Below, piece by piece: positions 33,895-42,353 of a DNA stretch of 64,000 nucleotides. The stretch lies in assembly GCF_001590605.1 (NCBI RefSeq), contig NZ_CP014504.1, positions 248,001 to 312,000 on the forward strand, given 5' to 3'. The position numbers were made by a program, and so were the translations under genes. Position 1 is the stretch's first letter. Every line of letters begins with the position of its first letter. Under the pieces are notes generated by a model. The model worked only from the letters and a program-made list of their open reading frames with translations, was not told the origin of the DNA and did no database searches. The stretch is from Pedobacter cryoconitis. GTDB lineage: Bacteria > Bacteroidota > Bacteroidia > Sphingobacteriales > Sphingobacteriaceae.

Positions 33895-35580
33895 TTAAAT
33901 TCCGTGTTTTACGGTGTTAAAAAAAGCAGTAATTTCAGCTAAAGTGAATGCATTTAAACATTGTTTTGCTTGTAACCCACCTTTTCTTCCAATGTACACG
34001 CCATAATGCATATCTCTGAAACCTTCCATACGGTGTGCATCAGGGTTTATCGAAAGCAATACGCCTTTTTCCAGTGCATAACGGTGCCATCTCCAGTCCA
34101 GGTCTAAACGCAGCGGATTCGCATTGATTTCTATGACTACATTATTGGCTGCACAGGCATCAATAATTTTAGCGTAAGCTATAGGATAGCCTTTACGGCT
34201 TAATAACAAGCGTCCGGTTGGGTGACCTAAAATTGTTGTATATGGGTTTTCTACAGCTTTAATCAGCCTTGCTGTTGCTTTTTCTTCATCCATCCTTAAA
34301 TTGCTATGGACAGAAGCTACAACGAAATCGAATGTTTTTAAAACTTCATCACTATAATCCAGCGAGCCATCGTTCAGAATATCGCTTTCAATTCCTTTAA
34401 ATATTTTAAAAGGTGCGAGCTTTTCATTAAGGGCATCAATTTCTTTATGTTGTGCAAAAATGCGTTGTTCGTTTAATCCGTTGGCATAAAATGCGGATTT
34501 GGAGTGATCACACATCCCAAGATATTCCAGGTTAAGGGTATCTTTACAATAGATGGCCATTTGTTCTAAGGTATGCACGCCGTCACTCCAGGTGGAGTGA
34601 TTGTGAAGGCTTCCTTTGAGGTCATTATAAGTGATGAGTTCTGGAAGTTGGTTTGCTTTCGCAAGCGCAATTTCGTCCAGACCTTCTCTAAGTTCAGGAG
34701 TGATGAAAGCGAGTCCGGCTTTGCTGTAGATAGCATTTTCGTTTGTAAAAGGGCCGTTGCCTGCTAGTTTTAAAACTTCTTCTACGTGAGCTTCGTTACC
34801 AGTTAGTTTAAAGAGGCTCAGGTAAAAATCTGCTTTCGGATAAATGTGCAACTGTATTTTTAAGCCGAAAGTGCTCATTGCTGTATATTGATTTTCTGTC
34901 TGTTGTTCGAAAATAAGGTCTTTCAGCAGCGGAAGACCAGCTACAATAGCTGCCGGATCTTCTGCACCGATCACAAAATCAAGTTCATTGATAATTTCCA
35001 GGTATCTGCGGTATTCTCCGGCGACGCTGATTAAGGTGTCTTTATTGATTTGATTTAACCAGATTTCCAGTTCTGCGGAAAGCGTATTTACCAGAGTTTC
35101 TGCCTGTGCATACAAGAATTTACCCTGAGCAGCCATCTTAAATTCAATGACCTTTTTGATCTCTTCCTGTGTTTTTAATCCAAAGCCTTTGGCTTCTATC
35201 AGGCGATTTTCATTACACGCATAATAAAGTTCTCCGATGTTTTCAATGCCGAGGTCTTTCCAGATTACCACAATCTTTTTTGGACCAATACCTTTGATAC
35301 CAAGCATTTCAACAATTCCTTCCGGGGTTTCTGCAAGAATGTTTTGCAGTTCTGTCATTGTTCCGGTCTGAAGTAATTCTGCAACTTTAGCGGCAGTACT
35401 TTTACCAAGTCCATCGATCTTCTCGATTTCCTCCATGGTTTTACTGCTGATTGCATAAGGCAGCTTGTCTACTTTGAAGGCAGCATTTGCTATTGATTTT
35501 ATTTTGAAAGGATTCTCATTGTGAAGCTCCATCAGTTGTGAAAGGAGTCTGAGGCTACGGGCTATGGTTTTATTTTCCAT
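33895..35580 (-). CDS. polX: PolX-type protein (HhH + Pol-beta-like + PHP) with altered polymerase site
   Basis: I start it at the ATG at 35580 (MENKTIARSLRLLS), not the upstream ATG at 35682, giving 561 residues. Domains are helix-hairpin-helix (IDGLGKSTAAKVAEL and IKGIGPKKIVVIW), a Pol-beta-like palm, then a PHP phosphoesterase from about 335. PHP metal ligands look intact (LHNHSTWSDG, MCDHSKSA, GIESDIL, VASVHSN, GHPTGRL, NPDAHR). In the palm, the usual DxD after GSxRR reads ELD (GEYRRYLEIINELDF), and the third Asp position reads KIQLHIYP. The polymerase activity is therefore doubtful, while the 3'-5' exonuclease or AP-endonuclease activity of PHP may remain. It probably acts in base excision repair. 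Confidence 0.88.
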   Translation of the reverse strand: MENKTIARSLRLLSQLMELHNENPFKIKSIANAAFKVDKLPYAISSKTMEEIEKIDGLGKSTAAKVAELLQTGTMTELQNILAETPEGIVEMLGIKGIGPKKIVVIWKDLGIENIGELYYACNENRLIEAKGFGLKTQEEIKKVIEFKMAAQGKFLYAQAETLVNTLSAELEIWLNQINKDTLISVAGEYRRYLEIINELDFVIGAEDPAAIVAGLPLLKDLIFEQQTENQYTAMSTFGLKIQLHIYPKADFYLSLFKLTGNEAHVEEVLKLAGNGPFTNENAIYSKAGLAFITPELREGLDEIALAKANQLPELITYNDLKGSLHNHSTWSDGVHTLEQMAIYCKDTLNLEYLGMCDHSKSAFYANGLNEQRIFAQHKEIDALNEKLAPFKIFKGIESDILNDGSLDYSDEVLKTFDFVVASVHSNLRMDEEKATARLIKAVENPYTTILGHPTGRLLLSRKGYPIAYAKIIDACAANNVVIEINANPLRLDLDWRWHRYALEKGVLLSINPDAHRMEGFRDMHYGVYIGRKGGLQAKQCLNAFTLAEITAFFNTVKHGI

Positions 35581-35586
35581 CGGGGG

Positions 35587-35594
35587 CAAAAATA
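35587..35594 (-). promoter_or_regulatory. -7 promoter element of polX
   Basis: On the minus strand this reads TATTTTTG and lies 6 nt before the chosen ATG, so the leader would be only about 3-4 nt. It supports the start at 35580. Confidence 0.45.
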
Positions 35595-35697
35595 AATAAA
35601 AAGAAGCGTTTTTTTGGAACAATGTGTTTCTGATCCTGTTATTAAGGATAGTACCCGTTGTTTTTAAGGAACGTGTATTCACAAATGCTTGATATCG

Positions 35698-36306
35698 ATG
35701 AATAAATTAAATTATACGGGCCTGTTGCTGTTTGCAATGGCTACAGCTTGTCATTCTCCTGCTGATCAAAAAAAAGATCCCTTTTCAACAGCACATACAG
35801 TTACTGCCATTGAGGATAAGAAAATAGATAGTACCAAACTCATTATCGCTGGAAAACAGGCAGGTAGTATTTACCTTGGGCAGGATATGCAGGCTGTATT
35901 TAAGTTATTGGGGAGACCTGATGATGGTGATGCAGCGATGGGAAGTGCATTGGCGATCTGGAATAAAAAAGAGCCATTGCTTGTCTTTTCTTCTTATCGG
36001 GATAGTAATATGGTGATTAAGGGCGTGAAACAAATTTCTGTTTCTGCTCCTGGTTTTAGTACAGCAGAAGGAATTCATACCGGTATAAGTTTAAAGGCAT
36101 TAATGGTGGCTTATCCTGAACTTGAAAAAGCAGCAGTTTATACGCATCTGCAAACAAAAGCTGAGCTTACAGTCTATGATGCTGTAGCTAAAGGGATTGC
36201 TTTTGATGTACAAAAGGATACCTGTACTGCAATTACCATACATCCTTCCAGTAAATCTGTTAACGAAGTTTATCTGACTATGTATCCCGGCTGGAAGAAA
36301 TTGTAA
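35698..36306 (+). CDS. Lipoprotein of unknown function
   Basis: The frame opens at a TTG at 35689, but the ATG at 35698 gives MNKLNYTGLLLFAMATACHS, a lipoprotein signal with Cys18. The mature protein has about 185 residues with no membrane segments. A motif IYLGQDMQAVFKLLGRPDDGD followed by ALAIWNK resembles small beta-alpha periplasmic domains found in Bacteroidota lipoproteins (SmpA/BamE-like pattern of LGQD...V...LG.P). Family membership is not certain. The next lipoprotein gene follows after 57 nt on the same strand. Confidence 0.75.
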   Translation: MNKLNYTGLLLFAMATACHSPADQKKDPFSTAHTVTAIEDKKIDSTKLIIAGKQAGSIYLGQDMQAVFKLLGRPDDGDAAMGSALAIWNKKEPLLVFSSYRDSNMVIKGVKQISVSAPGFSTAEGIHTGISLKALMVAYPELEKAAVYTHLQTKAELTVYDAVAKGIAFDVQKDTCTAITIHPSSKSVNEVYLTMYPGWKKL

Positions 36307-36363
36307 GCTGGGTAGCTGTTTCTCCGGAATATACTTATCTTATGAGGATATCATTTTATTCTT

Positions 36364-37674
36364 ATGAAAAGACGTTTCAATAAAAGTATGCTTTATATTT
36401 TATCCCTGATTTTTCTTTGTGGGATTGTATCTTGTAAAAAAGATAAGCTTGCTGCTGATCCACCTGTTGTGAAGGATGGTGCAGCAGATACATTAGCTGT
36501 TTTATTCCGGAATTCGTACCGGGTATATGAAATGCAGCGGAATGCAATTGGAATTTACAGAGATTCAAAGTTGTTTAAGGGAACTGATTATCATCCGGCT
36601 TCTGTAGCTAATATCGGTATTGGGCTGGTGTCACTTTGTATCGCGGATCAAATGAAATGGGTTCCGGATGCGGATAAGCAGGCTATCATTACTTTAAGAA
36701 GCGTTCTTGCACGCAATAAGAGTTTCAAGCTGGATGTAAATATTGCCGGATTTCCGAGGCATTTTGTAAATATGGAAACTGGAGCACAGGAGTGGGGCTC
36801 TGAGTATAGTACGGTTGATGCGGCTATTATGGTTTCAGGAGCTTTGTTTTGTAAGAACTATTTTAAAAATAATCAGATAATTTCCGGGCTCGCGGATTCT
36901 TTATATCAGTCTATTGACTGGTCAAAAGCAATTGCCGATCCGCTAACTGGTAAGCTTTATCTTACGCTTGATGCAAATGGGAATGGGATAGGCACTACAT
37001 CGGTTTATAATGAATATATGCTGCTGGCTCACCTGGCTTATAAAGCCGAAAATGGAAAAGGGGGCCCTGCAACTAATTTATGGACTAATTTCTATGCGAA
37101 TACGCCTAATTTACCTAAATCGAATTACGCTAATTATGAACTTTTAACAGATTATCCAGGTTCATATCTCTCCGATTTTATTCCGCAGTTTTGTTATTAT
37201 TTATGTCAGCCGTATGCTGCAAATCCTGCTTATATGAACTATATGAAGAATGCAATGCTCGCTGATCAGCAGTGGTGGACAGCAACCGGTAAAGTAGCAA
37301 ACTATGAATGGGGGCTGGGAGCAGGTAGTGATCCTTCCGGTTATCATGCAAACCGGATTAATGATAATGCCGGGCAGGTAGTTTCTCCGCACATTATAGG
37401 TGGTTTTATTCCGGTTAACCCAACTGCTAAGAATGATTTAATGAGGCTATACAGAGCTAATAAAGGGGTCTACAAGCTTCCTGGAACTGCATACGATATT
37501 TTATGGAGATATAGTGTGAAGGATCCGGCCTGGACAGCTAATGAAGTTCAGGGTATTGATTATTCAACGATGCTTTTTGGACTGGCTACTTTAGCTGAGC
37601 ATTGTGGTAAAGACTTTTTTACCGTGAATAACAATTATAAGTTTCCTGTATATTCTTTTGTGATTGCTAAATGA
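36364..37674 (+). CDS. Lipoprotein with glycoamylase-like (alpha/alpha) barrel
   Basis: The 436-residue product begins with a lipoprotein signal ending in GIVSC (Cys24), followed by KKDKLAADPP. The mature part is alpha-helical with Trp and Tyr-rich motifs: WGSEYSTVDAAIMVSGALF, YNEYMLLAHLAYKAENG, and ANYEWGLGAGSDPSGYHAN. It ends with IDYSTMLFGLATLAEHC. The order resembles the glycoamylase-like family of (alpha/alpha)6 barrels, which act on beta-glucans or related polysaccharides. It probably acts on the cell surface or in the periplasm. No other carbohydrate genes are adjacent, so the substrate cannot be inferred. Confidence 0.7.
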   Translation: MKRRFNKSMLYILSLIFLCGIVSCKKDKLAADPPVVKDGAADTLAVLFRNSYRVYEMQRNAIGIYRDSKLFKGTDYHPASVANIGIGLVSLCIADQMKWVPDADKQAIITLRSVLARNKSFKLDVNIAGFPRHFVNMETGAQEWGSEYSTVDAAIMVSGALFCKNYFKNNQIISGLADSLYQSIDWSKAIADPLTGKLYLTLDANGNGIGTTSVYNEYMLLAHLAYKAENGKGGPATNLWTNFYANTPNLPKSNYANYELLTDYPGSYLSDFIPQFCYYLCQPYAANPAYMNYMKNAMLADQQWWTATGKVANYEWGLGAGSDPSGYHANRINDNAGQVVSPHIIGGFIPVNPTAKNDLMRLYRANKGVYKLPGTAYDILWRYSVKDPAWTANEVQGIDYSTMLFGLATLAEHCGKDFFTVNNNYKFPVYSFVIAK

Positions 37675-37681
37675 TTAAAAG

Positions 37682-37711
37682 AAAGGTGAGGCTACTATAA
37701 GCCTCACCTTT
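37682..37711. terminator. Bidirectional terminator between converging genes
   Basis: The perfect 12-bp stem AAAGGTGAGGCT/AGCCTCACCTTT has a 6-nt loop ACTATA. Confidence 0.75.
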
Positions 37712-37713
37712 GG

Positions 37714-38664
37714 TTAAAGCCCTTCTATTTCTTCCATGGAGAGCCCAGTAAACCCGGCAATTTTAGCCAGATCAAAATTCTCTTCTTTCATTTTTTTTGC
37801 GATGGCCAGCGCAGTTTCATGTTTTCCTTGCTCCATTCCTTTCTCCAAACCTTGCTCCATGCCTTTTTCCATGCCTTTTTCCATGCCTTTTTCCAAACCT
37901 TTCTCCAAACCTTTCTCCATGCCTTCTTTTTCTGCTCTTTCCTTTACACATTCCATCAAACCTATATCGTCTTCTTCCTGCTGTAAAATCGATAGGTATA
38001 AAAGTTGTTGTTCTGGTGATAAGTTGTCCATTTCAGCGATCTTAAATATTTTTTCAAAAATACGTTTATCCAGATATTTAGGAATCTGATTCAAACTGTG
38101 CATATGTTTAAGCAGATAAACCCATTTGTCCAGCTCATTTTCCAGTTCATCTTCTTTCTTGTCAAATTTAGGCAGTTCTAAAAACTTAAATCCCAGTCCA
38201 TTGTGGAATATTTTACCAGTACCGGTATTGACCAGTGAAATACTTTGCAAATAATCATCACTCAGACAATTCTTCATGTTAAAATCCAGGATTGCAATCA
38301 GGAAAACTTCTTTCAGTTTAACTCTCCAATTACCCTTTCTCATCAATTTCTGTTGTTGAATGAGCCGGCTCAGGTAAAAGATGCAGCGGTCTTCAAAATT
38401 ATCATGTGCTGCACGTTGCATTTCTACGATAAACTGCTCACCCTTGTCCCCGGTACACAGCAAGTCGAAGAAGATCTTTTTATCTTCCTTGCCATCCCCT
38501 GCAAGTTCAGTTGGATTATATACAATATCGGTAATGTGTTTTTCTCCTTCAAACAACGCGTTTAGAAAATCAATCATGATCTCTTTGTTGGGTTCACCGC
38601 CAAAAAGATGTTTAAATCCAAAATCTGATAATGGATCAATGTATTTATTTGTACTAGCTGACAT
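37714..38664 (-). CDS. Rpn-family PD-(D/E)XK nuclease / transposase-like protein
   Basis: The 316-residue protein starts with the family signature KYIDPLSDFGFKHLFGGEPN. The nuclease core shows FFDLLCTGDKGEQFIVEMQR, a D...ExQ form of the PD-(D/E)XK motif. The C-terminus contains a run of about nine tetrapeptide repeats of the EKGM/EKGL type and then ALAIAKKMKEENFDLAKIAGFTGLSMEEIEGL. Rpn proteins are DNA endonucleases that promote recombination, and some protect against phage. The gene is solitary with no terminal inverted repeats seen, so it is not evidently mobile here. The repeat region is DNA-level repetitive (12-bp units) and could vary in length. Confidence 0.88.
   Translation of the reverse strand: MSASTNKYIDPLSDFGFKHLFGGEPNKEIMIDFLNALFEGEKHITDIVYNPTELAGDGKEDKKIFFDLLCTGDKGEQFIVEMQRAAHDNFEDRCIFYLSRLIQQQKLMRKGNWRVKLKEVFLIAILDFNMKNCLSDDYLQSISLVNTGTGKIFHNGLGFKFLELPKFDKKEDELENELDKWVYLLKHMHSLNQIPKYLDKRIFEKIFKIAEMDNLSPEQQLLYLSILQQEEDDIGLMECVKERAEKEGMEKGLEKGLEKGMEKGMEKGMEQGLEKGMEQGKHETALAIAKKMKEENFDLAKIAGFTGLSMEEIEGL
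37824..37932 (-). repeat. Tandem 12-bp repeats inside the Rpn gene
   Basis: Units of the form CCATGCCTTTTT and CCAAACCTTTCT (plus strand) encode the EKGM/EKGL tetrapeptides. About nine units are present. Copy number would be prone to slippage in multiples of four codons without a frameshift. Confidence 0.85.
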
Positions 38665-38767
38665 AATTCTTAATGATTTAGGTCAAGCTACTCATGTTCT
38701 GTATTTAAAAGTTAATAAATATCTTTATTGTTAACAAGTGATTTATTAAAGAAACCATAGCTACCAA

Positions 38768-38804
38768 AAAAAGGCCTTCTCAATACTACTGAAAAGGCCT
38801 TTTT
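38768..38804. terminator. Terminator after sppA
   Basis: Arms AAAAAGGCCTT and AAGGCCTTTTT with flanking TTC/GAA pairs. T-runs lie on both strands, so it could serve the converging minus-strand sppA and stop transcription in the other direction. Confidence 0.75.
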
Positions 38805-38825
38805 AACTTTTAATACAAGTAGATA

Positions 38826-40595
38826 CTACTGAATGTTGATTTCAAATGGCATTCTTGCTTGAATACCGCTATTAACCACTACTTTTTTCAATTGCTGATA
38901 CAACAGGAAGTTTTCGCCGAATTCTTGTTTTGCATAATACATTCTTACATTATCTCCTGCATCTGATAAGAAAGATTTTAACGGATCTATTTTCTCAGGA
39001 TATTCTACGATTTTATAACTGCTTAATTTCGCTTTTTTACCAGCTGCAACAATTGCATCATTGAAACTGCCAATCTTATCCGCCAAACCGATTCTAACTG
39101 CATCTGTACCTACCCAGACATGTCCGCCGCCTATGGAGTCAATATAAGCTTTAGAACGCTTACGGCCTTCGGCTACGCGGCTGGTGAAAGTGTCATATAC
39201 ATGGTTAACGTCAGTTTGAATGATTAATCTTTCTCCCGGGGTTAATGGGCGGTTTGTACTCATGATATCTGCATACTGGCCAGTTTTTACACCGTCAAAA
39301 GTAATTCCTATTTTATTGGTTAACAGGTTCTGGAAATTAGGAATGATTCCGAATACACCGATAGAGCCCGTAATCGTATTTGGCTGCACAAAAATGGAGT
39401 CTGCCGCGCAAGCAATATAGTAACCGCCCGAAGCTGCAACATCACCAAAAGATGCCATTACAGGTTTCACTTTTTTAGCCAGTACAATTTCTCTCCAGAT
39501 CACGTCTGAGGCTAATGCACTACCGCCACCTGAATTTACGCGAAGTACGATCGCTTTAATTTTATCATCCTGTCTGGCTTTTCTGATGGCACGGGAAATA
39601 CGCTCTGAACCAATTGACTCATCACTGCCTTCACCACCTGTAATATCACCATTAGCATAAATAATCGCTATTTTGTTTTTGCTTTCAGTGCTTTCTTCTT
39701 TCTGATTGGTTGCATAGTCATTGATGCTGACAGTCGCAATAGTTTCCTTTTTGCCTGTTCCACTTAATGCTTTCAATTCATCAATGACTTCATCTTTGTA
39801 TTTAAGGCCGTCTATCATTTTATAATTCAGTGCATCCTTAGGGGCCTGAATTCTATAAGTATCAGCCATTTTATATAAACTATCTTTCGGGATATTTCTG
39901 GATACAGAAATGCCTTCCAAAAAAGTATTATATAAACCACCAAGGTAAGCGGTAACCTGCTGACGGTTGTAATCACTCATTTTAACATTCGTGAATGGTT
40001 CTACAGCACTTTTATAATTACCAACGCGGATTATCTGCGCTTCTACGCCTAATTTCTCCATGGCACCTTTGAAAAAGGTTAGTTGAGAACTGAATCCTTT
40101 GAACTCTAATGTGCCTTGTGGGTTCAGGTAAACTTTATCAGCTACTGAAGCCAGGTAATAAGCATCTTGTGTATATACTTCGCTATAAGCGATTATCTTT
40201 TTCTTACTGGTTTTGAAGTCGATCAAAGCATCCCTGATTTCTTTTAAAGTAGCTTTTCCTGCTCTTGGAGAACTTACGTTCAGATAAATACACTTAATGT
40301 TATCATCGGTTTTTGCTCTTTTTAAAGCTCTCATCAAGTCGTTAAAGCCCAGGCTTTTTCCAACGTTTGAACCTATAATAGGCAGATTGTCAAGTGTTTT
40401 GTTTGGTGTACGTTCTTTAATAGCCTGATCAAGGTTAAGATAGAGCACAGAATTACTGACAACATCCACTGTTTTGTCGCTGTCTATAGAAGAAACAATT
40501 GCGACCACAAAAACGATAAAGAAAATGGCAATAAGAAAAGTGGAAATGATAATTCCTACTACGGTAGCAAAAACATATTTAAAAAATTCTTTCAT
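38826..40595 (-). CDS. sppA: Signal peptide peptidase SppA (67-kDa type)
   Basis: The 589-residue serine protease has one N-terminal membrane helix (about 9-33) and two crotonase-like halves, as in E. coli SppA. The C-terminal half carries the nucleophile in SFGDVAASGGYYIACAAD, and the N-terminal half supplies the Lys (around IIRVGNYKSAVEPF). It degrades cleaved signal peptides in the membrane. It is monocistronic, with a gap of 94 nt to the divergent folK. Confidence 0.95.
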   Translation of the reverse strand: MKEFFKYVFATVVGIIISTFLIAIFFIVFVVAIVSSIDSDKTVDVVSNSVLYLNLDQAIKERTPNKTLDNLPIIGSNVGKSLGFNDLMRALKRAKTDDNIKCIYLNVSSPRAGKATLKEIRDALIDFKTSKKKIIAYSEVYTQDAYYLASVADKVYLNPQGTLEFKGFSSQLTFFKGAMEKLGVEAQIIRVGNYKSAVEPFTNVKMSDYNRQQVTAYLGGLYNTFLEGISVSRNIPKDSLYKMADTYRIQAPKDALNYKMIDGLKYKDEVIDELKALSGTGKKETIATVSINDYATNQKEESTESKNKIAIIYANGDITGGEGSDESIGSERISRAIRKARQDDKIKAIVLRVNSGGGSALASDVIWREIVLAKKVKPVMASFGDVAASGGYYIACAADSIFVQPNTITGSIGVFGIIPNFQNLLTNKIGITFDGVKTGQYADIMSTNRPLTPGERLIIQTDVNHVYDTFTSRVAEGRKRSKAYIDSIGGGHVWVGTDAVRIGLADKIGSFNDAIVAAGKKAKLSSYKIVEYPEKIDPLKSFLSDAGDNVRMYYAKQEFGENFLLYQQLKKVVVNSGIQARMPFEINIQ

Positions 40596-40689
40596 GTGGA
40601 TGTTTAATATTTAATTTGTAAATATATTAAGAAACTACCTGAGATTTATCAACTAAATTAAGGGGCGCTCTTAATGAATTAGCTTTTAT

Positions 40690-41187
40690 ATGGAATTGGA
40701 GTACAAAACAGTTTATTTGTTACTTGGAAGTAACCTGGGAGAAAGAAAAGAGTTAATTGAAGAAGCTATTTCGAAGATTGAAAGCAGTATTGGGTCAATA
40801 GTCTCTAAATCAGCTTTATATGAGACTGCGGCTTGGGGAGACGAAGATCAGCCTTCATTCTTGAATTTAGCAATTGGTGTGCAAACAAACAAAACCGCTG
40901 ATTTGGTGTTGGAGTTAGCATTGGAGATAGAGCAGGAACTGGGTAGAGTAAGATTGGTGAAATGGGGTGCCCGGCTGATTGACATTGATGTGATCTTATA
41001 TGGACAAGATATTATCAATGACGGAGAGCGGCTACAGGTTCCACATCCAAGGATGCAGGACAGGAGGTTTGTACTGGAACCGCTGGCAGAAATTGCCGGA
41101 GGGGTTGAACATCCTGTATTTAAACAGCCTATATCAACATTATTATCTTTATTAAAAGATAATTTAACTGTATATAAAATATTATAA
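40690..41187 (+). CDS. folK: 2-amino-4-hydroxy-6-hydroxymethyldihydropteridine diphosphokinase
   Basis: The 165-residue enzyme transfers pyrophosphate from ATP to the pterin precursor in folate synthesis. Motifs are YLLLGSNLGERKELIEEA, the metal-binding RLIDIDVILYG, and PHPRMQDRRFVLEPLAEI. Length is usual. It precedes the Hpt gene by 20 nt. Confidence 0.95.
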   Translation: MELEYKTVYLLLGSNLGERKELIEEAISKIESSIGSIVSKSALYETAAWGDEDQPSFLNLAIGVQTNKTADLVLELALEIEQELGRVRLVKWGARLIDIDVILYGQDIINDGERLQVPHPRMQDRRFVLEPLAEIAGGVEHPVFKQPISTLLSLLKDNLTVYKIL

Positions 41188-41207
41188 ATTTACTAGTTTT
41201 GTTTCAA

Positions 41208-41585
41208 ATGATTGACGAAGAAAAAAATAATAGCCCCCTTGATCTGTCTTATCTCCGGGATATGTCTGGCGATAGTGCTGAGTTTATGATTGAAATGATC
41301 GATATGTTTAAGGTACAAACACCTTTATACGTAGCGGATCTTGAACAATCATTTGAAGCTCAGGACTGGGAAAAGATGGCGGGCTATGCACATAAAATAA
41401 AGCCTACGCTATCATACGTAGGCAGAGAAGATGCCCGCGGACATCTCCAGCTTATCGAAAACAATGCACGTGATATGAAAGATCTTTCGGATATGCCACG
41501 CGCTTTAAAGGAGTTGAATGAATTTATAGAGATCTTGTACAGACAGCTTGATGAAGCGAAAGCAGAGTTGGCAAAAAGACTGTAA
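41208..41585 (+). CDS. Histidine phosphotransfer (Hpt) domain protein
   Basis: The frame opens at a TTG at 41199; the ATG at 41208 gives 125 residues. The phospho-acceptor His is in YAHKIKPTLSYVG, the Hpt HxxK pattern in a four-helix bundle, with no other domain. It would shuttle phosphate between a hybrid kinase and a response regulator encoded elsewhere. A -7-like TAGTTTTG at 41194-41201 sits 6 nt before the ATG, so it may have its own near-leaderless transcript inside the folK unit. A SixA-type phosphatase gene lies in this window but not next to it. Confidence 0.88.
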   Translation: MIDEEKNNSPLDLSYLRDMSGDSAEFMIEMIDMFKVQTPLYVADLEQSFEAQDWEKMAGYAHKIKPTLSYVGREDARGHLQLIENNARDMKDLSDMPRALKELNEFIEILYRQLDEAKAELAKRL

Positions 41586-41603
41586 TGAAATCCTTAAAAA
41601 ACA

Positions 41604-41647
41604 AAAAAGCTGTCAGAGAATCATGAGATCCGCTGACAGCTTTTTTT
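41604..41647. terminator. Bidirectional terminator between Hpt gene and pssA
   Basis: The stem AAAAAGCTGTCAG/CTGACAGCTTTTT with seven Ts closes the plus-strand pair. It also lies behind the minus-strand pssA. Confidence 0.85.
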
Positions 41648-41663
41648 ATAGCTGATGAATTGA

Positions 41664-42347
41664 TTACAATTTCGGCAAGCGCCTGAAGTGTAATAAAGAT
41701 AAAGCGATGTAAAGTACCAGTACAAATGGAACTGCAGCAAACTGCAGGAAAGCAACCAATATTACTGACAAAATCAGAAATATAAACTTTATTTTATTTG
41801 GTTCCCATTTCATGGAACTGAATTTCAAAGAGAAGATTCTGATTTCACTGGTCAGTAGAAAACTCATGATAACCGTTATTGCAACCAATAAAATGGAAGA
41901 GCCAATTAATGCTGGATAATCTTTCTGGATAAAAGGCAATGACACAATAAACAGGGTATTCATAGGTGTATTTAAACCGATAAAGTCTTCTGTCTGCCGC
42001 GTATCTATGTTAAATTTGGCTAAACGTAACGCAGAGAATATAGTCATTATAAAACCCAGGTAAGGAAGGTATGGGGAAGAAAAATCACTCTGTGCGAGTA
42101 ATTGAAACATGACCACTCCTGGCAAAAATCCGAAACTTACCATATCTGCTAAAGAGTCAAGCTCTTTACCGATAGGGGATTTTACATTCAGCAACCGGGC
42201 TGCGAAGCCGTCAAAAAAGTCGCATATGCCGGATATTAAAACGGCATATGCTGCAATATTCAAGTCTCCTTTAAATGCAAAAACCACGCCTATACAACCC
42301 GAAAAGAGATTGGCACAGGTTAATGCATTGGGAATGTGTTTCTTCAT
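41664..42347 (-). CDS. pssA: CDP-diacylglycerol-serine O-phosphatidyltransferase
   Basis: The 227-residue integral membrane enzyme makes phosphatidylserine, precursor of phosphatidylethanolamine. The CDP-alcohol phosphotransferase motif is complete: CDFFDGFAARLLNVKSPIGK followed by ELDSLADMVSFG, giving DG-x2-AR-x8-G-x3-D-x3-D. Six or so membrane helices follow. It starts 6 nt after the rho stop, so it may be expressed with rho. Confidence 0.93.
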   Translation of the reverse strand: MKKHIPNALTCANLFSGCIGVVFAFKGDLNIAAYAVLISGICDFFDGFAARLLNVKSPIGKELDSLADMVSFGFLPGVVMFQLLAQSDFSSPYLPYLGFIMTIFSALRLAKFNIDTRQTEDFIGLNTPMNTLFIVSLPFIQKDYPALIGSSILLVAITVIMSFLLTSEIRIFSLKFSSMKWEPNKIKFIFLILSVILVAFLQFAAVPFVLVLYIALSLLHFRRLPKL

Positions 42348-42353
42348 ATCTGA

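Noticed and set aside
37824..37932. The 12-bp repeats as a CRISPR or mobile element end
   Set aside because: They are in frame inside a coding region and encode tetrapeptides; no spacers or inverted ends.
37714..38664. The Rpn gene as an insertion sequence
   Set aside because: No terminal inverted repeats or target-site duplication are visible and the gene sits between ordinary terminators.
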